A DNA stretch of 26,580 bases, taken from Candidatus Parcubacteria bacterium. Its GTDB lineage: Bacteria > Patescibacteriota > Patescibacteriia > CAIXNZ01. Below, in pieces: positions 1 to 6,921 of this stretch (position 1 is the first letter of the stretch; each line of letters starts with the position of its first letter). Position numbers and translations under genes: made by a program. The notes under the pieces were generated by a model that was not told where the DNA came from, did no database searches, and saw only the letters and a program-made list of their open reading frames with translations. The stretch is from the NCBI GenBank assembly GCA_026395675.1, contig JAPLYF010000085.1, positions 1 to 26,580 of the forward strand. Direction: 5' to 3'.

Positions 1-123
1 AATCATAGAAGTTTTAAAGCTTGGCAAAAAGCTATTCCTGAATTTATTCATTACTATAATACCGAGCGACCACACATGGGCATTAACATGAAAACACCTA
101 TTGAAGTGGTGCAAAGCTATTGA
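1..123 (+). CDS. Transposase, IS3/IS481-like, C-terminal 40 residues (cut by window edge)
   Basis: An open frame enters from the window edge and stops at TGA 121-123. The visible 40 residues contain FIHYYNTERPHMGINMKTP, the usual end of an rve-type DDE integrase core (a tyrosine-asparagine pair, then RPH, then a TP box). This pattern is typical of IS3 and IS481 transposases. The catalytic residues lie outside the window, so activity cannot be judged. No clear terminal inverted repeat or target duplication is visible downstream, so the right end of the element is not defined. The exact IS family is uncertain. Confidence 0.8.
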   Translation, partial: NHRSFKAWQKAIPEFIHYYNTERPHMGINMKTPIEVVQSY

Positions 124-220
124 CTAGAAAACACAGTTTGACTTTCTTTAACTTTAAAGTTACACTGAAGCATTAAGATTCAACATTTTATAATAACTAT
201 AAATAACCTGATGGAGCGAA

Positions 221-294
221 ATCCGCCGTAGCAAAAAACATCTCTATTTATGATTGTATTAAAGATAAAAATAATCGTTTTTGCGTAGGCGGAT
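221..294. repeat. Palindrome between transposase and relA (F5-like)
   Basis: ATCCGCC (221-227) pairs with GGCGGAT (288-294). Just inside lie GTAGC plus an A-run on the left and a T-run plus GCGTA on the right. The GTAGC...GC ends resemble the F5 hairpins near 17000 and 18350, but the interior is long and AT-rich. The right arm overlaps the -35 region of the relA promoter. The rest of 124-391 shows no gene. Confidence 0.5.
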
Positions 295-309
295 AAAATA
301 TCCTATAAT
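281..309 (+). promoter_or_regulatory. Promoter for relA/spoT homologue
   Basis: TTGCGT (281-286), a 17-base spacer, and a perfect TATAAT (304-309). Transcription would start near 316, giving a leader of about 75 bases. No SD is visible before the ATG at 392. The -35 lies inside a palindrome arm. Confidence 0.6.
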
Positions 310-391
310 AAAATTACATTAACATATATATAATCCTATTTTCCTCTTCATCCTCTAGCTCTTATAGCTCATATTTTCCTTATTAAAATAT

Positions 392-1858
392 ATGTCGGAA
401 TTAGAAAAAAATTTTAAAAATTTAACTAAAACCATTAGGGAATATCAGCCCAAAGCTGATTTAGAACTGGTAGAATTAGCTTTTGAATTTGCTCGCGAAG
501 CCCATGCGGGCCAGAAAAGAATGACTGGTGAAGATTATATTTTTCATCCTTTAGCTACAGCCCAAATTTTAGCTAATATGAAATTAAATATTCCGATCAT
601 TATTGCTGGACTGCTTCATGATGTGCCAGAAGATACCAAGGTCTCACTCACGGAAATAGAAAAAAATTTTGGCGCAGATGTTGCCAACATGGTTGAAGGT
701 ATTACCAAATTAGGTACAATCAAATATCGCGGCATTGAAAGATACATTGAAAATTTAAGAAAAATGTTTTTAGCTATAGCTAAGGATTTGCGCGTGATTT
801 TAATTAAGTTTGCTGACCGTTTACATAATTTAAAAACGCTCTATGCCTTGCCTCGCAATAAACAAATCAGAATTGCTTCAGAAGTAATGGAAATTTATGC
901 TCCCATCGCTAATCGTCTAGGCATGTATGAAATGAAAGGCAAACTAGAAGAAGAGGCCTTTAAATATTTATATCCCAAAGAATACAACTGGCTAAAAAAA
1001 TTAATTGAAGAGCAAACAAAAGTTAAAGAAAAATATCTTAACAAAATTATTTTATTTGTTAATCAGGAATTAAAGGATGAGGGCATAGATGTAATTGAGG
1101 TTAAAGGCCGGGTCAAGCAATTATATAGTTTGTATCAAAAACTGCTCAAACATAATAAGGATATCAACCGTGTCTATGATTTTGTGGCAATTCGCATCAT
1201 CGTTGAAGATATGCCAACCTGTTATGCTGCGCTAGGCATTATTCATAAAAAAATGAAACCCTTAAAAGGACGCATCAAAGATTATATTGCTCAGCCCAAG
1301 CCAAATGGCTATTCTTCCTTGCATACTACTGTTTTCACGCTTGATGGTGAAATTATTGAAATCCAAATCAGAACTAAAGAGATGGATGAAAATGCAGAAT
1401 TTGGCATCGCTGCCCACTGGCATTATGACGAAAAGGGCTCCTTAAAACCGAATAAGTTGACCCGATGGATTGAAGAATTAACCAAATGGCAAAAGGAATT
1501 AATTGCCAATGAAAAATTTTTGGAAAATTTAAAAATAGACGTTTTTCATGATCGTATTTTCGTCTTCACCCCCAAAGGAGACGTAATAGATCTGCCCGCT
1601 GCGGCCACTCCGGTTGATTTTGCTTATTATGTTCACACTGATATCGGAAATCAATGCGCTGGCGCTTTAATTAATAATCACATTGCCAGCTTAGATACCC
1701 CGCTTAAAAGCGGTGATGTCATAGAAATTCTCACTGATAAAAATAGAAAATATCCCAATGCTGACTGGATAAAATCTGTCAAAACTTCTTTAGCTCGCAG
1801 CAAAATAAAAAGCATTCTTGCTAAGAGAACGCTGATCGACCGTTTTTTAAATAAATAA
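392..1858 (+). CDS. RelA/SpoT-family (p)ppGpp synthetase/hydrolase, short form
   Basis: This protein makes, and probably degrades, the stringent-response alarmone (p)ppGpp. Residues about 25-170 form an HD hydrolase domain, with HD at 76-77, ED at 80-81 and the conserved FADRLHNLKTL at 140-150. Residues about 240-345 form the synthetase domain, with YDFVAIRI near 262, PKPNGYSSLHT near 302 and EIQIRT at 323-328. A TGS domain spans about 387-447. The chain ends at 488 residues, so the helical, zinc-finger and ACT regulatory domains of ~700-residue Rel proteins are absent. The reading frame is intact, so this looks like a natural short form rather than a break. Retention of both active-site motifs suggests a bifunctional enzyme, but control through the ribosome must differ. 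Confidence 0.9.
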   Translation: MSELEKNFKNLTKTIREYQPKADLELVELAFEFAREAHAGQKRMTGEDYIFHPLATAQILANMKLNIPIIIAGLLHDVPEDTKVSLTEIEKNFGADVANMVEGITKLGTIKYRGIERYIENLRKMFLAIAKDLRVILIKFADRLHNLKTLYALPRNKQIRIASEVMEIYAPIANRLGMYEMKGKLEEEAFKYLYPKEYNWLKKLIEEQTKVKEKYLNKIILFVNQELKDEGIDVIEVKGRVKQLYSLYQKLLKHNKDINRVYDFVAIRIIVEDMPTCYAALGIIHKKMKPLKGRIKDYIAQPKPNGYSSLHTTVFTLDGEIIEIQIRTKEMDENAEFGIAAHWHYDEKGSLKPNKLTRWIEELTKWQKELIANEKFLENLKIDVFHDRIFVFTPKGDVIDLPAAATPVDFAYYVHTDIGNQCAGALINNHIASLDTPLKSGDVIEILTDKNRKYPNADWIKSVKTSLARSKIKSILAKRTLIDRFLNK

Positions 1859-1860
1859 AA

Positions 1861-4131
1861 TTATTTAATTTGACTTAATAAGTCATTGGCCGTTGTATTA
1901 TTTGGCTCAATTTCTAAAATTTTATTTAATTCTTGCTTTGCTAAATCTAATTTATTATTATTTTTATAAACTTTTGCTAATTCTAATCTAACCTCATTAT
2001 CTTTTGGATTTACTGCCAGGTATTTATTTAAAACTTCAATCGCTTTATCAACTTTATCCTCATTGAGATAAAGTTTTTTTAATGTTAAAACTACTAATTT
2101 CTGGCCGTGATCTAAATTAAAAGCTTTTTCTATGTTCTCAAGGCCTTTGGTCTTGTCTCCTATTTCTTGATAGTAAAGGCCCAAATTATAAAAACCCAAA
2201 ATATAATCACTCTTATATTCCAAACTTTTCTCTAAATCTGCTTTAACTGCTTGCAGCAAATCAGACATGTGTTTGTCTTTATCTTGAACATTAGCAGTTC
2301 CGTTTTTGATTAATAAATATTGATCAAAATTAAATAAGGCCCGATCAATATAATGTTCTGGATTTTTACTGTCCAAATCAATAAGTTTATCATTAATTTT
2401 TCCCTGTGCCTCGATATCAGTTAAACCAATATTTTTTAATGAGTTGTAAATTTGTTGCCAAGCCAAATAATAATCAAGCCGCTGGCTATCATTTTGACTC
2501 AGCAAACCCAAATTATTGCTAAGCTTCTTTAATAAATTTTGAAACTCGTCTTGGCTTCCGGCTTGCTGTAAAACTGTTAATTCACTGGCTTGCAAACTAG
2601 CCAGAGAAAAGAGATAATCTTTTCTTAAAGGATTAATCCTTATTGCTTCTTGCAATTTATTTTCTCCCCATTGATAATCAGTTGCTGTTTTATAATCTTT
2701 GGCCAGGGCCTGGGCGTAAAGGACATCAGCCCAAATTATTTTAACGCCATAAAAGCCGAGACAAACCAGCACAATTAAAATAGCGTAAATAAATAAATTC
2801 AGAATGTTTTTATTGACAAAAATCTTTTCTAGCACAGCGGATTTAAGCAGTCCAACCCCGACTGATAAAAACAAAAAGAAAAAATACAAGAGCAGAAAAT
2901 CAAAATTCACTAAAAAGCCAAAGATAATAAGAGATATAAATATAATACTTTCTATTAAAACTAAAATAAATTTTTCCCAGACAGTTTTTTCATAAACTTC
3001 CAATCTCTTTATAAAACTAAATAGCCCTGAAAAATATTTAATCATTAAGGCAATAATTAATAGCATGCCCAAAATTCCGAGGTTGTTTAAAATTTCCAGC
3101 CAAAAAAATGAATTTTTTTCAAAGCTAAGCTGCCAAAGGTTTGTTTGATTGAATAAGGCGGGTTTGTATTTATAAAAGCTGTAAGCAAAATTTTGCGGGC
3201 CCACGCCCAGTAAAAGATTATCTGCCAGATTTGCCTTAGTTATCTGCCAGCCAAATTGATCGGGCAGCTTTAATTCCAAAGGAGCAATAATTCTTGTCCA
3301 GTTTCGTATTGGCAGAATTAAAAACAACACCGTCAAAAAAAGCAGAATAGTCGAGGTAATTACCAATTTATTAGAAAAATATTGCGGCCGTAGCGAGCCA
3401 AAAAGAATAAAAAGAAAAAAAGCTAAAATCAGTATAATTAAAAGCTGCTGATTATTTATAATAAAAATAATCAAAAGAAAAAACAGAGCTAAAATAATAA
3501 AAATAATTTTTGCTATTTTTTTGGAACTCGTTAAAAAGTAAAAACCAGATATGGCTGAAGCCAGCAACAAAGAAAAATACAAACTGCTTATCGAATTTCC
3601 TAAAAGGGCGGGCAAAAATTTAATTGAAAAAAATGGTAGAATATTATTAATCAAGAAAAGGGATAGGGAGAAAAGCAGGCAGCCAAAAAGAGTTTTGACT
3701 TGCTTGGTCGTATTAATGAATCTGCTGGTTAAAAAGTAAAAAATTACAAAAAAAACAATTGTCACAAAAGAAGCTGAAAGATTAAAGTTGAGGCCCAAAA
3801 AGCTTTGATATCGATCAACGCTAAAAAAACTGGCCAAAAAACAAACTAACAGAAATAAAATTAGAGGTATATCCAAAAATCTCGCCTGCAGATTAATCTT
3901 CTTGGTCAAAAATACTTTTAAAAGCCAACCAAGCAGTCCCAAAATTACCAAGGCATAAAATAAAAGAACCTTGCTATATTCTAAAAAATTTCCAGAAATC
4001 GGTATAAAAAAAAGAGGCAGCAAAAAAGCCCCTACATATATAGTTAAACGGATTAGTTTCTCTATAAATATTTCTCTAAAATCTTTTAAATAAATAAAAA
4101 AATTTCTAATTGAGATATATATTATTTGCAT
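1861..4131 (-). CDS. O-antigen-ligase-like membrane protein with C-terminal TPR domain
   Basis: A 756-residue protein with two parts. Residues about 20-475 hold roughly a dozen hydrophobic segments. A large loop after the middle segments contains NLLLGVGPQNF, matching the GxGxxNF signature of the Wzy/WaaL O-antigen ligase superfamily. Residues about 480-756 are soluble and repetitive, with TPR-like units such as ILGFYNLGLYYQEIGDKTKG and YLAVNPKDNEVRLELAKVYK. The membrane-plus-TPR layout is common for bacterial ligases and oligosaccharyltransferases acting on the outer face of the membrane. The likely job is joining or transferring cell-surface glycan, but the substrate cannot be told. It starts two bases after the parB stop, so it is probably co-transcribed with parAB. 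Confidence 0.75.
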   Translation of the reverse strand: MQIIYISIRNFFIYLKDFREIFIEKLIRLTIYVGAFLLPLFFIPISGNFLEYSKVLLFYALVILGLLGWLLKVFLTKKINLQARFLDIPLILFLLVCFLASFFSVDRYQSFLGLNFNLSASFVTIVFFVIFYFLTSRFINTTKQVKTLFGCLLFSLSLFLINNILPFFSIKFLPALLGNSISSLYFSLLLASAISGFYFLTSSKKIAKIIFIILALFFLLIIFIINNQQLLIILILAFFLFILFGSLRPQYFSNKLVITSTILLFLTVLFLILPIRNWTRIIAPLELKLPDQFGWQITKANLADNLLLGVGPQNFAYSFYKYKPALFNQTNLWQLSFEKNSFFWLEILNNLGILGMLLIIALMIKYFSGLFSFIKRLEVYEKTVWEKFILVLIESIIFISLIIFGFLVNFDFLLLYFFFLFLSVGVGLLKSAVLEKIFVNKNILNLFIYAILIVLVCLGFYGVKIIWADVLYAQALAKDYKTATDYQWGENKLQEAIRINPLRKDYLFSLASLQASELTVLQQAGSQDEFQNLLKKLSNNLGLLSQNDSQRLDYYLAWQQIYNSLKNIGLTDIEAQGKINDKLIDLDSKNPEHYIDRALFNFDQYLLIKNGTANVQDKDKHMSDLLQAVKADLEKSLEYKSDYILGFYNLGLYYQEIGDKTKGLENIEKAFNLDHGQKLVVLTLKKLYLNEDKVDKAIEVLNKYLAVNPKDNEVRLELAKVYKNNNKLDLAKQELNKILEIEPNNTTANDLLSQIK

Positions 4132-4133
4132 AT

Positions 4134-5003
4134 TTATTCTAAACCTAATAAGCGCTTATAAATATCATTAAAATCTTCTTGTGAATTATACTGGATAATC
4201 ATTTCTCCGCCTTTGGCTTTGTTTTTTATGACTACTTTATGACCCAAGAGTTCTCTTAATTTTTCTTCCTTTTCTAAAATAATCGGATCAGTTTTTGAAA
4301 TCCTAGTGTGGCTTTTCACTCTGACTTTTTTAACCTGATTCTCTGTCTCGCGCACACTGAGCTGGTTGCGTAAAATTCTTTTTAAAAAATCAACTTGTTC
4401 TTTTTCATTTTGCAAAGCAACAATGGCCCGAGCATGGCCCTCTGTAATTTTTTCATCTAAGATCGCTTTTTGTATTTCTTCTGGTAAAGTTAAAAGTCTG
4501 AGAGTATTAGTAATAGTAGATCTTTTTTTTCCGATTTTATGTCCTACCTCCTCCTGGCTCAAATTAAATTCATCGATCAAACGCTTATAAGACATCGCCT
4601 CCTCAAGCGAATTTAGATTTTTTCTTTGCACATTTTCAATCAGGGCCAATTCTAATTTCTCCTGCTCCTTGGCCTCTCTGACTAAAATGGGCACTGTTTT
4701 TAAATTCAAAATTTGTGCCGCTCTCAGGCGTCTCTCGCCAGCAATCAATTGATATTTATCATCATCTGTTTTGGTGGCGATTAAGGGCTGAATAATACCG
4801 TAAGATTTGATTGAATCAATTAATTCTTCGAGCTCGCTATGATCAAATCTTTTTCTGGGCTGATGAGGATTGAGCTGAATTTTCTCAATGCCAACTTGTA
4901 AAATCCGATTTTTTTCATCTATTTTATTAATTTCTTCATTGGAAAATTTAGCAGTAATTGGTTTTTGAGGCAATAATGAACTCAACCCTCTTCCTAAAGG
5001 CAT
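4134..5003 (-). CDS. parB: ParB/Spo0J chromosome partitioning protein
   Basis: A 289-residue ParB of normal length. The N-terminus MPLGRGLSSLLP is the usual chromosomal ParB start, which binds and stimulates ParA. NPHQPRKRF (45-53), LIAGERRLRAAQ (86-97) and ENVQRKNL (123-130) form the CTP-binding ParB fold. The helix-turn-helix that reads parS lies at about 148-172 (LSQEEVGHKIGKKRSTITNTL). The C-terminal segment is the expected dimerisation region. It follows parA by 14 bases. I did not find a convincing 16-base parS palindrome here, though parS may lie elsewhere. Confidence 0.93.
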   Translation of the reverse strand: MPLGRGLSSLLPQKPITAKFSNEEINKIDEKNRILQVGIEKIQLNPHQPRKRFDHSELEELIDSIKSYGIIQPLIATKTDDDKYQLIAGERRLRAAQILNLKTVPILVREAKEQEKLELALIENVQRKNLNSLEEAMSYKRLIDEFNLSQEEVGHKIGKKRSTITNTLRLLTLPEEIQKAILDEKITEGHARAIVALQNEKEQVDFLKRILRNQLSVRETENQVKKVRVKSHTRISKTDPIILEKEEKLRELLGHKVVIKNKAKGGEMIIQYNSQEDFNDIYKRLLGLE

Positions 5004-5017
5004 AATTTTATCTTTAT

Positions 5018-5791
5018 TTAATAATTTAAATTAGTCAAATCGAGTATCTCCCGCGCCAATCTTTCATATGATTTAGCGCCTTTTGATTTTGGGTCATACT
5101 CCAATATTGTTTTGCCATAGCTGGGCGCTTCAGTTAAACGCACATTACGCGGAATTACGGAACGGAAAATACGATTGGGAAAATATTGATAAAGCTGATG
5201 TAAAATTTCCTCTGAAAGTTTATTTCTCTTATCATACATGGTCAAAACCGCACCTAAAATTTCCAGATTTGGCTTAATATTATTTTTAACTAGATTGATT
5301 GTATTCATTAACTGACCCAATCCTTCCAAGGCATAATATTCTGCCTGGACTGGAATTAATAGCTTTTCCGCCGCGACTAAACAATTAATAGTCAGCAGGC
5401 CTAATGACGGCGGGCAATCAATCAAGATATAATCATAATCATTGCGAACAGGCAGCAGAGATTGTTCAAGCTTAAATTCCCTATTTTCCAGATTGACCAA
5501 TTCAACATTAGCTCCGGCCAAATTCAGGGTCGCTGGCGCAATTTTATAGCCGGAAATAGTAGTATTTAAAATTACGTCTCGTAAATTATGTTCGCCAATT
5601 AAGGCCTCATAAACTCCTTTTGATAAATTATTGTAATCAATGCCTAAGCCGCTAGTGGCATTGGCCTGCGGATCCATGTCTACAAGTAAAATAAATTTCC
5701 CCAAACTAGCCAAATAAGCAGCCAAATTAATGGCTGTTGTTGTTTTTCCAACTCCTCCTTTTTGGTTAACAATTGAGATAATCTGACCCAT
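5018..5791 (-). CDS. parA: ParA/Soj partitioning ATPase
   Basis: A 257-residue ParA ATPase that moves ParB-parS complexes and helps chromosome segregation. The deviant Walker A KGGVGKTTTA is at 11-20, with the signature lysine at 11. The A' motif LLVDMDPQ is at 35-42 and Walker B ILIDCPPSLG at 122-131. There is no N-terminal DNA-binding extension, so it is of the short chromosomal (Soj) type. It opens the minus-strand run parA-parB-ligase. The ATG at 5791 has only a weak purine stretch upstream. Confidence 0.93.
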   Translation of the reverse strand: MGQIISIVNQKGGVGKTTTAINLAAYLASLGKFILLVDMDPQANATSGLGIDYNNLSKGVYEALIGEHNLRDVILNTTISGYKIAPATLNLAGANVELVNLENREFKLEQSLLPVRNDYDYILIDCPPSLGLLTINCLVAAEKLLIPVQAEYYALEGLGQLMNTINLVKNNIKPNLEILGAVLTMYDKRNKLSEEILHQLYQYFPNRIFRSVIPRNVRLTEAPSYGKTILEYDPKSKGAKSYERLAREILDLTNLNY

Positions 5792-5843
5792 ATTTTCATC
5801 TTAACTTCTTTATATTTTACTCCTTTTATTTAACTTTGTAAAA

Positions 5844-5882
5844 TTGACAAATCAGACAAATTAAGATAAAATAGGATATAAT
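5844..5882 (+). promoter_or_regulatory. Promoter(s) before the GIY-YIG gene
   Basis: TTGACA (5844-5849), a 17-base spacer and TAAAAT (5867-5872). A second -10, TATAAT (5877-5882), overlaps downstream with a weaker CAGACA -35. Starts would fall near 5879 and 5889, only 9-19 bases before the ATG at 5898. Confidence 0.55.
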
Positions 5883-5897
5883 TGGTCTTTATTCTAA

Positions 5898-6170
5898 ATG
5901 AAAAATAAAAATAAAATTATGTATTTTGCATATATCCTTTTACTTAAAAATACAAATTTATACGCTGGTTATACTGATAATCTTAAAAGGAGATTGTCTG
6001 AACATTTGGCTGGAAAAGTTAAGTCAACGAGAAATAGAAGGCCATTGAAGTTAATTTACTATGAGGCTTTTGTCTCTAAAGAAGACGCAAGGAGAAGGGA
6101 AAAATATTTCAAAACAACTAAAGGTAAATCTACTTTAAGATTGATGTTAAGGGAGACATTAATAATCTAA
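5898..6170 (+). CDS. GIY-YIG domain protein (UPF0213-like)
   Basis: A 90-residue protein made of a single GIY-YIG nuclease domain. The first motif is YFAYILLL and the second is NLYAGYT. The family pattern continues with DNLKRRLSEHLAGK, a Thr-Arg pair, LIYYEAF, and DARRREKYFK. Single-domain proteins of this kind are widespread in bacteria, and their cellular role is mostly unknown. The first ATG (5898) or the second (5919, at MYFAYIL) may be used; neither has a good SD. The stop is only four bases before tRNA-Leu, so the tRNA may be transcribed from this gene's promoter. Its position beside a tRNA locus full of palindromes is noted, but a functional link is speculative. Confidence 0.8.
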   Translation: MKNKNKIMYFAYILLLKNTNLYAGYTDNLKRRLSEHLAGKVKSTRNRRPLKLIYYEAFVSKEDARRREKYFKTTKGKSTLRLMLRETLII

Positions 6171-6174
6171 ATGT

Positions 6175-6258
6175 GGGCAAGTGGCGGAACTGGTAGACGC
6201 ACAGGACTCAAAATCCTGCGGGAGCAATCTCATGAGGGTCCGATTCCCTCCTTGCCCA
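6175..6258 (+). tRNA. tRNA-Leu(CAA)
   Basis: A complete cloverleaf with a long class II variable arm. The acceptor GGGCAAG (6175-6181) pairs with CTTGCCC (6251-6257), and the discriminator is A6258. The D arm contains GGCGGAACTGGTAGACGC. The anticodon loop CTCAAAA carries CAA. The variable arm runs through GGGAGCAATCTC, and the T arm is GAGGG/TCCGATT/CCCTC. CCA is not encoded. It is the only intact tRNA in the 5' part of the mosaic that follows. Confidence 0.92.
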
Positions 6259-6268
6259 TTAAAGCGAT

Positions 6269-6322
6269 TCAGCCTAAACCATGTAAGGTTTAGGCTGACC
6301 TGCACCCTACGTGGTGCAGGTC
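6269..6322. repeat. F1 double hairpin, copy 1
   Basis: The first hairpin has perfect 12-base arms TCAGCCTAAACC/GGTTTAGGCTGA around loop ATGTAA (6269-6298). The second has 10-base arms GACCTGCACC/GGTGCAGGTC around loop CTACGT (6297-6322). They share the GA at 6297-6298. The second loop is an inverted variant of the first (CTACGT reversed is ACGTAG). Confidence 0.85.
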
Positions 6323-6371
6323 AAAATCGTGTGGAAGTAATTCCATGTCGGTTCGACCCCGACTGGCGGCA
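6321..6371 (+). pseudogene. tRNA-Leu-like 3' half (5' half missing)
   Basis: This has everything expected 3' of the anticodon in a second tRNA-Leu: loop remainder TCAAAA, stem TCGTG, variable arm TGGAAgtaaTTCCA, T arm GTCGG/TTCGACC/CCGAC, acceptor TGGCGGC and A6371. The 5' half, which should begin GCCGCCA, is absent. The F1 double hairpin stands in its place. It is most simply a relic. A trans-spliced or processed tRNA cannot be excluded from sequence alone. Confidence 0.7.
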
Positions 6372-6381
6372 TAAAAAGGGT

Positions 6382-6435
6382 TCGTCATAAACCACGTAGG
6401 GTTTATGACGACCTGCACTCTACGCAGTGCAGGTC
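6382..6435. repeat. F1 double hairpin, copy 2
   Basis: Arms TCGTCATAAACC/GGTTTATGACGA around ACGTAG (6382-6411), then GACCTGCACT/AGTGCAGGTC around CTACGC (6410-6435). Compared with copy 1, the second hairpin has C-to-T and G-to-A changes at paired positions, so the stem is preserved. Confidence 0.85.
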
Positions 6436-6452
6436 GATTCCCTCCTTGCCCA
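6436..6452 (+). pseudogene. Duplicated last 17 bases of tRNA-Leu
   Basis: GATTCCCTCCTTGCCCA repeats 6242-6258 of the intact tRNA-Leu (T loop end, T stem 3' strand, acceptor and discriminator). It is fused directly to the second F1 module, with no tRNA 5' part. Confidence 0.8.
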
Positions 6453-6462
6453 TTAAAGCGAC

Positions 6463-6516
6463 TCAGCCTAAACCATGTAAGGTTTAGGCTGACCTGCACC
6501 CTACGTGGTGCAGGTC
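6463..6516. repeat. F1 double hairpin, copy 3
   Basis: Identical in stems and loops to copy 1 (6269-6322), as part of the 97-bp direct repeat. It is again followed by TCAAAATCGTGTGGAAGT, the start of the tRNA-Leu 3' half, which here breaks off after 6532. Confidence 0.85.
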
Positions 6517-6548
6517 AAAATCGTGTGGAAGTGGATGCCAGGATGGTT

Positions 6549-6602
6549 CGTCATAAACCATGTAAGGTTTATGACGGCCTGGCACCCTACGTGGTGCAGG
6601 CC
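6549..6602. repeat. F1 double hairpin, copy 4
   Basis: Arms CGTCATAAACC/GGTTTATGACG around ATGTAA (6549-6576). A second hairpin, GGCCTGGCACC with GGTGCAGGCC, surrounds CTACGT (6576-6602), with one unpaired G (6581). The forward-then-inverted loop order is kept. Confidence 0.8.
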
Positions 6603-6619
6603 GACTCCGACCAGCGGCA
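6603..6619 (+). pseudogene. tRNA 3' end fragment
   Basis: GACT, CCGAC and CAGCGGC followed by A read as the end of a T loop, the T stem 3' strand, an acceptor strand and a discriminator. No matching 5' half is present. The parent tRNA is not identified. Confidence 0.55.
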
Positions 6620-6630
6620 CAGTAAATTTT

Positions 6631-6681
6631 GCCAGGGTAGCTCCCTGCACTATAATTCGCATTCGCTCATAAAGTGCAGGG
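6631..6681. repeat. tRNA 5' fragment fused to a palindrome
   Basis: GCCAGGGTAGCTC (6631-6643) differs at two bases from the 5' end of the tRNA-Met at 6728, so it looks like a tRNA 5' end. It runs into CCCTGCAC (6643-6650), which pairs with GTGCAGGG (6674-6681) across a 23-base AT-rich interior. CCCTGCACC appears again at 6709-6717. Confidence 0.55.
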
Positions 6682-6727
6682 CAGGCAGTTGTTTAGAAAA
6701 GAACTTTTACCCTGCACCATTTTTTAT

Positions 6728-6800
6728 GGCAGGATAGCTCAGTTGGTAGAGCACAGGACTCATAAGCCTGGTGTCGTGGGTTCAATTCCCACTCCTGCTA
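6728..6800 (+). tRNA. tRNA-Met(CAU)
   Basis: A 73-base cloverleaf. The acceptor GGCAGGA (6728-6734) pairs with TCCTGCT (6793-6799), including a terminal G-U; the discriminator is A6800. The D arm is GCTC AGTTGGTA GAGC. The anticodon loop CTCATAA carries CAT. The T arm is GTGGG/TTCAATT/CCCAC. The anticodon stem CAGGA/GCCTG has one A-G mismatch at its loop end. CCA is not encoded. CAU could instead mark an isoleucine tRNA needing lysidine; the sequence does not settle this. Confidence 0.85.
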
Positions 6801-6864
6801 CTAGTTCTGATTTTAAAAAATTGGTGCCGGGCATAAGTCAGAGATTGAGGGTTTCACAAAGTGA

Positions 6865-6888
6865 TCCCGCACCTTACATGGTGCGGGA
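6865..6888. repeat. F1 single hairpin, inverted orientation
   Basis: Arms TCCCGCACC/GGTGCGGGA around loop TTACAT, the reverse complement of ATGTAA. It is followed by AATTCCCTCCCCTGGTACT, which resembles a tRNA 3' end and may be another decayed tRNA piece. The rest of 6801-6921 holds no recognisable gene. Confidence 0.75.
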
Positions 6889-6921
6889 CAATTCCCTCCC
6901 CTGGTACTAAATCAATAATCT

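Larger units (their letters stand above)
6242..6532 (+). repeat. Direct repeat pair of 97 bp, 194 bp apart
   Basis: Positions 6242-6338 and 6436-6532 differ at one base (T6268 versus C6462). The unit holds the last 17 bases of tRNA-Leu, a short linker, one F1 hairpin pair and the start of a second tRNA-Leu 3' half. The duplication therefore copied a junction already made of tRNA and hairpins. Confidence 0.85.

Noticed and set aside
1861..5791. Chromosome origin next to parAB
   Set aside because: parAB often lies near oriC, but no dnaA, rpmH or rnpA, and no DnaA-box cluster, is visible here.
6259..6371. A tRNA-Leu intron or split tRNA in one gene
   Set aside because: tRNA-Leu 6175-6258 is already complete, and the 3' half downstream has a different acceptor stem, so the two are not exons of one tRNA.
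6269..6602. CRISPR array
   Set aside because: The repeats are hairpin pairs at irregular spacing, with no uniform spacers and no cas genes. Intervening pieces are tRNA fragments.
6181..6910. Open frames of about 69-110 codons on both strands across the tRNA region
   Set aside because: They are made of tRNA and palindrome sequence, mirror each other on the two strands, and have no SD.
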